20,907 nt of DNA from Schleiferiaceae bacterium (GTDB taxonomy: Bacteria; Bacteroidota; Bacteroidia; Flavobacteriales; Schleiferiaceae): assembly GCA_030831045.1 (NCBI GenBank), contig JAURMB010000106.1:1-20907 (forward strand), in the 5' to 3' direction. Numbering within the stretch: position 1 is the stretch's first letter; every line of letters begins with the position of its first letter. Positions 1-6,016 of this stretch are shown here, piece by piece. The translations under genes and the position numbers were made by a program. A model generated the notes under the pieces. That model was not told where the DNA came from. It worked only from the letters and a program-made list of their open reading frames with translations, and did no database searches.

Positions 1-357
1 ATGGGATTGATCGGCGTAGCCAACGGCATCGACGGCGACCTGCGCCCGGGATTGCCGAGCCAAATGATTGAGGTTCATGATCCCGTGCGCCTCCTGATGG
101 TGGTGGTGCAGCGCCGCGACGTCGTCGACCGGGTGCTGGACCGGGCCCCCGCGACCCGCGCCTGGTTTGACCGCGAATGGATCCACCTGGTGCTCATTGA
201 TCCGGGCACCCGCGAGCGCTGGCGCTACCGCCCCGGCGGACGCTACGAGGCCTATGTGCCGTTTACTCCGTCGCTTCCCGAGGTCGCCGACGTGACCCAG
301 CTCACCGCGACCTCCCGCGAAAACCTTCCTGTACACCTTATTCGAACCTCTTTTTAG
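1..357 (+). CDS. dabA: DabA (DUF2309/UPF0753) C-terminal fragment, inorganic-carbon transporter subunit
   Basis: These are the last 118 codons of a gene whose 5' part lies before the window; the ATG at base 1 is an internal Met in an open frame. DabA is the zinc-containing, beta-carbonic-anhydrase-like cytoplasmic subunit that works with a membrane partner to accumulate bicarbonate/CO2. The fragment shows the family's C-terminal signature: GIDGDLRPGLPSQM, then a His-containing HDPVRLL segment, then a WIHLVLIDP segment near the end. The zinc ligands lie upstream and cannot be checked here. The stop TAG is followed by a single base and then the ATG of the membrane subunit, so the two are certainly co-transcribed. 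The call rests on remembered family motifs plus the neighbour. Confidence 0.82.
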   Translation: MGLIGVANGIDGDLRPGLPSQMIEVHDPVRLLMVVVQRRDVVDRVLDRAPATRAWFDREWIHLVLIDPGTRERWRYRPGGRYEAYVPFTPSLPEVADVTQLTATSRENLPVHLIRTSF

Positions 358-358
358 T

Positions 359-2227
359 ATGAACGCGTTACTGTACTTCATCACCCTGGCGCCTTTGGTG
401 GCCTACCTCGGAGTGCTGCTTTTTCCACCCCGGGCGGAGCGCCGCATCGCGCGCTGGACCCTCACCGCTGCCGGGTCCCACTTGGCCGCGATCGCCACGG
501 CCGCGGCTTGGTGGCTTTACCAAGGACGCCAACCCTGGACCGACCTCAACCTCGAAATCTATTCGACTGACGGCTATCAGTTCATTGCGGCGGTGCACCT
601 CGACGCGCTGGCGGTGGTTTTCTTACTCCTAGGTGCAGGGCTTTTCACGCTCGTGGCCGCCTACAGCTCGGTCTACATGCACCGCGAAAAAGGATACGGC
701 CGGTTTTTTTCGAACATCTGGTTTTTCTACTTGGGCTACACGTTGACGGTGCTCGCCGGAAACTTCGAGACCCTCTTTGCCGGCTGGGAGGTCCTTGGCG
801 TCTCGTCGTTCCTGCTCATTGCCTTCTACCGCGACCGCTACCTGCCGGTTAAAAACGCCCTAATGGTCTTCTCGGTGTACCGCGTCGCTGACGTCGGCCT
901 CCTCCTCGCCATGTGGATGAGCCATCACTTTTGGCACGCCAACGTCCAGTTTTCTATGCTTGAGGGCCACGAGCTGGTGCGCGAACACCTTTCGGGCCAT
1001 CAGGGCATGGCGTGGGTGATCGCGCTCTCGGTACTTCTTACCGCGATGGCTAAGTCGGCTCAACTCCCGTTTACCCCGTGGTTACCGCGTGCCATGGAGG
1101 GTCCGACGCCGTCCAGCGCCATTTTTTATGGCTCCCTGTCGGTTCATATGGGGGCGTTCATCTTGCTGCGTACGCATGCTTTTTGGGGTGAACTTGCCCT
1201 TATGCCTTGGTTGGTGGGCGGAATCGGACTGGCTACCTCCCTCGTTGCCACCGCTATAGCCCGCGTTCAGTCCTCGGTTAAGGCCCAAATAGCCTACGCC
1301 TCGGCCGCCCAAATCGGACTCATCTTCATCGAAATCGCCTTAGGCTGGAACGTGCTCGCCCTCGTACACATTTCGGGCAACGCCTTGCTGCGCACCTACC
1401 AACTGCTTATTTCGCCTTCGGTCGTCACCTACCAAATTCGCGAGCAGCTCTTTGGCTTTGATCCGAACCGCCGCAGCTACGAACACCGACTTCCCAAACG
1501 CTTAAGCAGCAGCCTCTACGTTCTCGCGGTCACGGAATTTGGCCTCGATACCCTCCTGTACCGTGCGCTTTGGAACCCCCTCAAGGCCTTGGGCCGCAAG
1601 CTCGATTTCTTGACCGTCACCCGCGCCATGGCGCTCTTTGGTCCCATAATCTTGGTCTTGGTGGCCTTGCTCCTACGGCCAGAATGGGTGCCCTCGGACC
1701 TTCAGCCCGCGCTGCCCTACGTGGCCGCGAGCATTGCCGTGGTTTCGGTACTTAAGGCCTTTGCGGAACGGCGGCACGCACGGCTTGCCTGGTTTTTGCT
1801 CGTCATGAACCACAGCTTCATCGCGTTGGCGGTGGCCTTTAATTCTAGCCTTGACGTGCCTTCAACGCTGCTGTACTTGGGCGGAATTTACCTAGCGGCC
1901 CTCGTCGGCGTTTTAGCCCTGGAGCGCTTGCGCCGGCTCGAAGGCGGAATCGACCTCACGCGCTTTCACGGCCACTACTACGAACATCCGCGCCTGTCGT
2001 TTGCCGTACTCTTGTCTAGCCTTGCCATCTCCGGATTTCCCATCACCACCGCCTTTTTGGGCGAAGACTTGCTTTTTGCCCACATCGGCGAACAGCAGTT
2101 GGGCCTCGCGGTACTCTTTTCCTTGAGTTTCGTGCTCGACGGCTTGGCCGCGGTGCGGATTTTTGCGCGAATCTTCTTTGGTCCGCACGCCAAAACCTAC
2201 CACGAGGTAGCCTACCGCTCGTCGTGA
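359..2227 (+). CDS. dabB: DabB-type NuoL/ND5-like proton-conducting membrane subunit
   Basis: A 622-residue, highly hydrophobic protein of the complex I NuoL/MrpA antiporter-like superfamily. It starts 1 nt after the dabA stop. Paired with DabA it should form the membrane half of a proton-coupled dissolved-inorganic-carbon pump, rather than part of respiratory complex I, because no other nuo genes are present. Visible family residues are Glu144 in AGWEVLG, Lys232 in AMAKSAQLPF, the AMEGPTPSSA loop at 245-254 and His263 in the next helix. The position where NuoL has NRVGD reads YRVAD here. The C-terminal third (about 400-622) is less conserved but still has many membrane segments. The gene ends 5 bp from a convergent gene with no visible terminator. 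Alternative: another DUF2309-partner NuoL paralogue with the same role. Confidence 0.85.
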   Translation: MNALLYFITLAPLVAYLGVLLFPPRAERRIARWTLTAAGSHLAAIATAAAWWLYQGRQPWTDLNLEIYSTDGYQFIAAVHLDALAVVFLLLGAGLFTLVAAYSSVYMHREKGYGRFFSNIWFFYLGYTLTVLAGNFETLFAGWEVLGVSSFLLIAFYRDRYLPVKNALMVFSVYRVADVGLLLAMWMSHHFWHANVQFSMLEGHELVREHLSGHQGMAWVIALSVLLTAMAKSAQLPFTPWLPRAMEGPTPSSAIFYGSLSVHMGAFILLRTHAFWGELALMPWLVGGIGLATSLVATAIARVQSSVKAQIAYASAAQIGLIFIEIALGWNVLALVHISGNALLRTYQLLISPSVVTYQIREQLFGFDPNRRSYEHRLPKRLSSSLYVLAVTEFGLDTLLYRALWNPLKALGRKLDFLTVTRAMALFGPIILVLVALLLRPEWVPSDLQPALPYVAASIAVVSVLKAFAERRHARLAWFLLVMNHSFIALAVAFNSSLDVPSTLLYLGGIYLAALVGVLALERLRRLEGGIDLTRFHGHYYEHPRLSFAVLLSSLAISGFPITTAFLGEDLLFAHIGEQQLGLAVLFSLSFVLDGLAAVRIFARIFFGPHAKTYHEVAYRSS

Positions 2228-2232
2228 GCTTT

Positions 2233-4083
2233 TTAGCGCCGACTGAGCACGATTGCCTGACGATCGTGGCCGTTCAGCTCGAGGTAGTACACCCCGTCGG
2301 GGCAGTTGGCGCAGGGCGTCCAGGCCGTTCCGGGTTCCCAGCGCGAAATGGACCCCACGGGGCGACCCAAAACATCCCAGCACACGGCTGACACCGGACG
2401 CGCAGCGTGCAGCACCACCTCATTTGGGGTACGCGTCGGCAGCACCTGAAGCGCACGCACACCCGGTTCGGCCGTGCCAATGCCCTGAATAAGTCCGCTC
2501 CACTGTGCCGTATCGGTGGAACCGCAGCTGCGAAACGCGTACTGCACGACCGGGTAGCTTCCGTTGGCCGCATACGAATGCCGCAGCGTGTCGCTCGCGC
2601 TGCTCGAGGCCGTTGTTCCGTCGCCAAACTCCCAGAACAGCGAATCCGCGCCGCTTCCGCTGTACCACATCCAGGCCGAATCGAGCAGCGATCCCCAGCC
2701 GATACCTGCGCTTACTGGCGGACATGGGGTGCGGTTCAGGCGCTGCGCAAAGCCGAGGCTGCCGGCGCCCCGATCCTCTGACCATACGGCGGTCACGTCA
2801 AAGCCCGCGGCTCCGCTCAAATGAATCCGACCCTTAGGCGCCGCGTAGGTGGCCAAAGGAATGCTGTCGACGAGCGCTCCCGCCGTATCGAGGAAGGCCG
2901 CCAGCAGCCGAACCGGAGTACCCCCGTTGTTGAATCCGTCGCTGTAAACCAGCACGGGCTTGCTGTCAATAAAGCCTAAATCACCTTTGGGCCCTTGGTC
3001 TTTGCTGCTGGGATTGAACAGCATGCGCCCTGCGCTTCCCCACGGAAGCGCGCCCGTCTTGAGGTGCATTTTCTGCACTAAGGTTCCCATTTGGCCTTGA
3101 CTGAGCGGAGTCACCTCGGCCGCAACAAACAGCGCATCGCCATCTGGAACGATGCCCAAGCTCAAATCACGTTCGTACTGGTTGTTGAGCGTCGAAACGT
3201 CCACGCCGTTGGCGCCCCAAGGAAGTCCGCCCAATGGATTGATGCGCTGAACCTTGGCCTGCAAATCAAGGCCTTGGGCGGCGGCCATTCCGAAGTAGGC
3301 CGTGTCGCCCCGCTGCACCAGAGGGTACCGGCGGTTGCTGTAGACGTACCAACCACTGGTCAGCGCTTTGGGCTGAAGCCAGACCGACGTGCCGGAGGCC
3401 GTGTACCGCTGCGCGTAGGGGAGGGCCGAGGGGCCAAATCCGGTGCGCACATAAAAAATCACCAGCACGTCACCGTTGCTGTACTCCATCAGTTCACCGA
3501 CCTGAACTTGACCGGAACCCGTTGGTGAAGCGATGGTCACCGCCGCGGGCCACGCAAAACTGCCCGCCGCACTGATTTTGCGCAGCTTGGCGCCGCTCCC
3601 GTTGGCGTCGAGCCAGCCCACCATGAGGTCTCCGCTGAGGAGCGGGAGCAGCTTCACGTCGTAGCCTTGGCCGAGCCCAATCCCTGCGGTGTTCCACACG
3701 TGGTTGCCCGCGCTATCTAACCGGTGTACGACGGCGTCGGTGTTTCCGGTTCCGGTAAATCCGATGTAGACGTGTTCGTTGGCGTCCAGACGCATGTCCC
3801 AGGTCACCGTGTAGGAGCTCATCGACGTCGTTGTGTTGAATGCCATTCCGTTGCTTCCGAGTCGCGCAAATCCCTGTTCGTTGAGCACTTGGAGGCGCGG
3901 ACTGTATCCGTTCGTCGTGGGTTGAAACATGGCGACGTAGGTGCGGCCGCTGGGACCGGTGATCGCCTGAAGGTCGTCGGTTGTGCCCGTGGCCACCGGG
4001 GTATTGACGGCGGTGCTGGCCGTCCATTGGGCCGATACGGGCAAACAGCTGCCCCAAAGGGCCAAAAGCAAAAAGCGGTGCAT
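2233..4083 (-). CDS. Secreted T9SS cargo with PKD domain
   Basis: A 616-residue secreted protein of unknown exact function. Residues 1-18 form a signal peptide ending in VSA before Gln19. Residues about 40-450 are repetitive beta-rich sequence resembling a propeller-type exterior protein. A PKD domain follows at about 470-525 (WEFGDGT motif and paired Cys). Residues about 544-616 resemble a type A T9SS sorting domain: the WDVLGRPV turn, a short loop, DGVYYLEL, and a basic end. The canonical YPNP motif is replaced by LPTRTP. The protein should cross the inner membrane by Sec and the outer membrane by T9SS, then be anchored on or released from the cell surface. A TACTTTTA box (4101-4108), one mismatch from TAnnTTTG, lies 17 nt upstream of the ATG. 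Confidence 0.85.
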   Translation of the reverse strand: MHRFLLLALWGSCLPVSAQWTASTAVNTPVATGTTDDLQAITGPSGRTYVAMFQPTTNGYSPRLQVLNEQGFARLGSNGMAFNTTTSMSSYTVTWDMRLDANEHVYIGFTGTGNTDAVVHRLDSAGNHVWNTAGIGLGQGYDVKLLPLLSGDLMVGWLDANGSGAKLRKISAAGSFAWPAAVTIASPTGSGQVQVGELMEYSNGDVLVIFYVRTGFGPSALPYAQRYTASGTSVWLQPKALTSGWYVYSNRRYPLVQRGDTAYFGMAAAQGLDLQAKVQRINPLGGLPWGANGVDVSTLNNQYERDLSLGIVPDGDALFVAAEVTPLSQGQMGTLVQKMHLKTGALPWGSAGRMLFNPSSKDQGPKGDLGFIDSKPVLVYSDGFNNGGTPVRLLAAFLDTAGALVDSIPLATYAAPKGRIHLSGAAGFDVTAVWSEDRGAGSLGFAQRLNRTPCPPVSAGIGWGSLLDSAWMWYSGSGADSLFWEFGDGTTASSSASDTLRHSYAANGSYPVVQYAFRSCGSTDTAQWSGLIQGIGTAEPGVRALQVLPTRTPNEVVLHAARPVSAVCWDVLGRPVGSISRWEPGTAWTPCANCPDGVYYLELNGHDRQAIVLSRR

Positions 4084-4100
4084 CAGGTTGGAGTTTACCC

Positions 4101-4108
4101 TAAAAGTA
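4101..4108 (-). promoter_or_regulatory. Possible -7 box upstream of the PKD/T9SS gene
   Basis: On the minus strand this reads TACTTTTA, one base from the Bacteroidota -7 consensus TAnnTTTG. It ends 17 nt before the ATG, which would give a leader of roughly 10 nt. No clear -33 TTTG element is seen. Confidence 0.4.
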
Positions 4109-4154
4109 CCGCAGTTTGCTGGGTGTGCGGCTGCCTCCCTGAGGGTGCACGAAC

Positions 4155-4195
4155 GAAAAAGCCCTCGAGTCGGGATTCACCCCGCCCCGAGGGCT
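4155..4195 (-). terminator. Rho-independent terminator after yceI
   Basis: Perfect 8-bp stem (AGCCCTCG at 4160-4167 pairing with CGAGGGCT at 4188-4195), with GC-rich sequence inside the loop. On the minus strand it is followed by a run of five T. It sits about 20 bp after the yceI stop codon and before the next minus-strand gene, so it should separate the two transcripts. Confidence 0.85.
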
Positions 4196-4215
4196 CCAAA
4201 AAAAACCAAAAAGGA

Positions 4216-4740
4216 TTAGGCCTCGAGCTTCAGCTGTACGTCACCTTCAAGCTTGATCTCGTCGCTTACCAGCAGATCGCCGGCCTCGTTGAGCACGTGA
4301 AATGCTAGGCCAAAGTCTTTGCGGTTGATGCTGCCCGAGAAGCTCAATCCAGCCTTGGTGTTGCCCCAGGGGTCTTTGGCAACGCCGCCAACTTCAACAT
4401 TCAGCACTACGGGCTTCTCGACGCCGTGAATGCTCATGAGGCCGGCAACCTCGAGCGAACTTCCTTGGCGCTTGCCCGAGGTCGATACAAACGTCAACGT
4501 TGGGTGGTTTTCGGCATCAAAAAAGTCAGCAGACTTGAGGTGGTTGTCGCGGTCGGCATTTTTGGTGCTGATACTGGCGACGTTCGCCTCAAACGAAATA
4601 GCGAGGTCGTTCAGCTGTTCGTCGCTGGAGCTAACGCTACCTTGGTATTCGGCGAAATGTCCGCGAACCTTGGTGATTACCAGGTGGCGAGCAACAAATC
4701 CAATTTCAGAGTGGCTGGGGTCAATTGTCCAAGTGGCCAT
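4216..4740 (-). CDS. YceI family lipocalin-like protein, cytoplasmic form
   Basis: A 174-residue protein with the complete YceI fold pattern: the N-terminal WTIDPSHSEIGFVARHL motif, a central NRDxHLKSxDFFD-like segment (ADRDNHLKSADFFDAENHP), a SIHGVEKPV strand and a C-terminal EGDVQLKLEA strand. YceI proteins are extended beta-barrels that bind isoprenoid or polyprenyl-type lipids, and many are periplasmic. This one starts directly with the fold and has no signal peptide, so a cytoplasmic location is likely. It is a single-gene unit, with its own terminator downstream and a promoter upstream that carries two matching palindromes, so it is probably under dedicated transcriptional control. The exact ligand cannot be read from the sequence. 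Confidence 0.93.
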   Translation of the reverse strand: MATWTIDPSHSEIGFVARHLVITKVRGHFAEYQGSVSSSDEQLNDLAISFEANVASISTKNADRDNHLKSADFFDAENHPTLTFVSTSGKRQGSSLEVAGLMSIHGVEKPVVLNVEVGGVAKDPWGNTKAGLSFSGSINRKDFGLAFHVLNEAGDLLVSDEIKLEGDVQLKLEA

Positions 4741-4747
4741 ATAAAAG

Positions 4748-4759
4748 ATGTTTAAACAT
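4748..4759. promoter_or_regulatory. Candidate operator, proximal copy, ATGTTTAAACAT
   Basis: A perfect 12-bp palindrome in the yceI leader, between the -7 box and the start codon. An identical palindrome lies at 4794-4805 on the other side of the box. A repressor bound here would block early transcription. The cognate regulator is not in the window; in this phylum MarR-type proteins often sit beside yceI, which is only a hint. Confidence 0.65.
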
Positions 4760-4767
4760 TAATGAGG

Positions 4768-4775
4768 CAAATATA
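4768..4775 (-). promoter_or_regulatory. yceI promoter -7 box
   Basis: Minus-strand TATATTTG, an exact match to TAnnTTTG. A TTG lies about 16 nt further upstream, which may serve as the -33 element. Transcription would begin about 20 nt before the yceI ATG at 4740. Confidence 0.72.
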
Positions 4776-4793
4776 GGGCAGAATCTCACACCA

Positions 4794-4814
4794 ATGTTTA
4801 AACATGTAAACATG
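4794..4814. promoter_or_regulatory. Candidate operator, distal copy, with tandem TAAACATG
   Basis: Positions 4794-4805 repeat the palindrome ATGTTTAAACAT exactly. It overlaps a tandem duplication of TAAACATG (4799-4806 and 4807-4814), giving an extra half-site. Its centre is 46 bp from that of the proximal copy, and it overlaps the expected -33 region of the yceI promoter. Confidence 0.65.
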
Positions 4815-4863
4815 CTGCGCCTACCGCTTAGGGCTAGAAGCGAGAAACCAGGAACAGTAAATG

Positions 4864-5190
4864 CTAGGTTCGCCCCAACGTTCGGTACGCCATAGCCGCG
4901 CCAATGAGCGCCACGGTAAACGTTCCCTCGGCGAAGGTCCGCACGAGCAAAGCAAAGCCCACGAGGCCTAGAACCCAGCTCCACCGGAACCCCACCGCGC
5001 GGGCGTACCCAAGCCCGAGGGCGATTTTCAGGCCGGCGTAGGCGTTTCGTACCCACGGAATGCCCAGCGGATCAAAACCCAAAGCGTGCTTTTCTTCGCC
5101 CACCACGATGCTCACGAACATCGACACGAGCAAAAAACTGAGGCTCCACAGCCAAAAGCTGCGGGCCCTGCCTATTTGGCCCCCATCCAT
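4864..5190 (-). CDS. Exosortase F system-associated membrane protein
   Basis: A 108-residue integral membrane protein with about three hydrophobic segments (approximately residues 12-30, 50-75 and 85-103). Its start overlaps the end of the exosortase gene by 19 bp, indicating translational coupling. A small membrane protein in this position is the hallmark of XrtF loci in Flavobacteria, where it is known only as an exosortase F-associated protein of unknown function. The assignment depends more on position, size and topology than on motifs. It could assist exosortase assembly or carry the processed substrate onward; nothing in the sequence decides this. No terminator is evident after the stop. 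Confidence 0.72.
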   Translation of the reverse strand: MDGGQIGRARSFWLWSLSFLLVSMFVSIVVGEEKHALGFDPLGIPWVRNAYAGLKIALGLGYARAVGFRWSWVLGLVGFALLVRTFAEGTFTVALIGAAMAYRTLGRT

Positions 5191-5717
5191 CGGTCAATTC
5201 GGGGCTTGAGGATCCAGAGCAAAACGATGGAGCCGTAGATGAAGACCCCAAAGACGTACTTGATGAAGAAAAAATAGGTGTCGCCACCGTGGTCGCGAAG
5301 GGCGACGAGGGCTCCAATCCGGACTACGTTGAACAACTGAACCACAAAAAGTCCGGCGAACGCCTGCACCAGCGAGCGCCACGTCCAACCGCCGATTCCG
5401 ATTACGTATGCGGCATACACAATCGCCAACCTCAGCCCGTTGCAGCCCTCGAGAATGTTGACCATTCGGCCTTCGCGGCCCACATAGCAGCCGTCGAGAA
5501 AGCAGGACCACTCGCAGTCTGCCACCCCCATGAACCGTGCCGTTTCGTGGCTCAAGCGGCTCACCCAATAGGTCACCATGTCCAGGTCGCCGCTGCGCTT
5601 AACGAGCACCAAATAAAGGCTGTAGACGAAGCTTAGGACTAAAAAAGTCACTAAAAACCGGACAATGAAGCCCAAAAAAGCTCGGTTTTGCCGAATCCAA
5701 CCGCTTAATGCTTCCAT
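5172..5717 (-). CDS. xrtF: Exosortase family protein XrtF
   Basis: A 181-residue multi-pass membrane protein of the exosortase/archaeosortase transpeptidase superfamily. It would cleave C-terminal sorting signals and transfer the substrate to an envelope anchor. The putative active-site Cys92 lies in ILEGCNGLRLAIVY, the strongest family motif, and the conserved Arg133 in FNVVRIGALVAL. The usual third catalytic position, normally His just before the last helix, is not obvious: the aligned region reads FFFIKYVFGVFIYG, and the only nearby His is His143. The ATG at 5717 was chosen because the downstream sequence opens with a typical N-terminal helix; the frame extends further upstream but reads through the preceding gene. 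It lies 70 bp after the peptide gene and overlaps its partner by 19 bp. Confidence 0.88.
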   Translation of the reverse strand: MEALSGWIRQNRAFLGFIVRFLVTFLVLSFVYSLYLVLVKRSGDLDMVTYWVSRLSHETARFMGVADCEWSCFLDGCYVGREGRMVNILEGCNGLRLAIVYAAYVIGIGGWTWRSLVQAFAGLFVVQLFNVVRIGALVALRDHGGDTYFFFIKYVFGVFIYGSIVLLWILKPRIDRWMGAK

Positions 5718-5777
5718 AAGATGAAGTAGGTCAGCCGAAGGTACGCCACAAGAAGATGACGGAACCGCCACAGTGCG

Positions 5778-5811
5778 AGCACGTGCTTCATGCCCGCAAC
5801 CGTTTGCGGGC
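5778..5811 (-). other. Hairpin and palindrome between the sorting-signal peptide gene and xrtF
   Basis: On the minus strand a perfect 8-bp stem (GCCCGCAA at 5804-5811, pairing with 5792-5799) with a 4-nt loop spans the last codons of the peptide gene. It is followed at once by the 10-bp palindrome AGCACGTGCT (5778-5787). No T-run follows, so it is not an intrinsic terminator. It may stabilise the upstream part of the mRNA or set relative expression within the operon. The stem also encodes the basic ARKRLRA tail, so part of it may be a coding constraint. Confidence 0.5.
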
Positions 5812-6012
5812 GGCGGCAATGCCGCTTGCCAGCAAAAGCCACACCCCGCCGTCCAACGGAACGGGAGGCATGGGCTCAGCGGCCCGAAGTTCAATGGGCG
5901 GGTAGGGAGGGTCAAACATTCCGCTAAATGCCTCCTGAAAAAGGGCATCATCTGTAGCCCAAGTTGGCAAGGAGCCCAACGCGAGGGCGGCAACCAAAAG
6001 TGTGTTTTTCAT
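5788..6012 (-). CDS. PID-CTERM-like sorting-signal peptide, probable XrtF substrate
   Basis: A 74-residue protein that is almost entirely targeting information. Residues 1-19 are a Sec signal peptide (cleavage likely after TWA). About 30 acidic, proline-rich residues follow, including DPPYPP and EPMPP. The tripartite C-terminal sorting signal is VPLDGG at 51-56, a short hydrophobic helix LLLASGIAAA, then a basic RKRLRA tail. This matches the PID-CTERM pattern of Bacteroidota (P-I/L-D-G-G, helix, basic end), analogous to PEP-CTERM. The ATG at 6012 was chosen because it begins the signal peptide 4 nt after the upstream stop. The mature product would be a tiny anchored peptide of roughly 35-50 residues. 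Immediate linkage to xrtF supports an enzyme-substrate pair; this is inferred. Confidence 0.78.
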   Translation of the reverse strand: MKNTLLVAALALGSLPTWATDDALFQEAFSGMFDPPYPPIELRAAEPMPPVPLDGGVWLLLASGIAAARKRLRA

Positions 6013-6016
6013 GATT

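Noticed and set aside
3724..4308. A 194-codon plus-strand frame
   Set aside because: It runs antisense to the T9SS gene, through the terminator, and into yceI; its composition is shadow-like.
5715..5993. Extended N-terminus for XrtF
   Set aside because: The extra sequence is out-of-frame peptide-gene DNA and lacks any signal or helix; the ATG at 5717 starts the first membrane helix.
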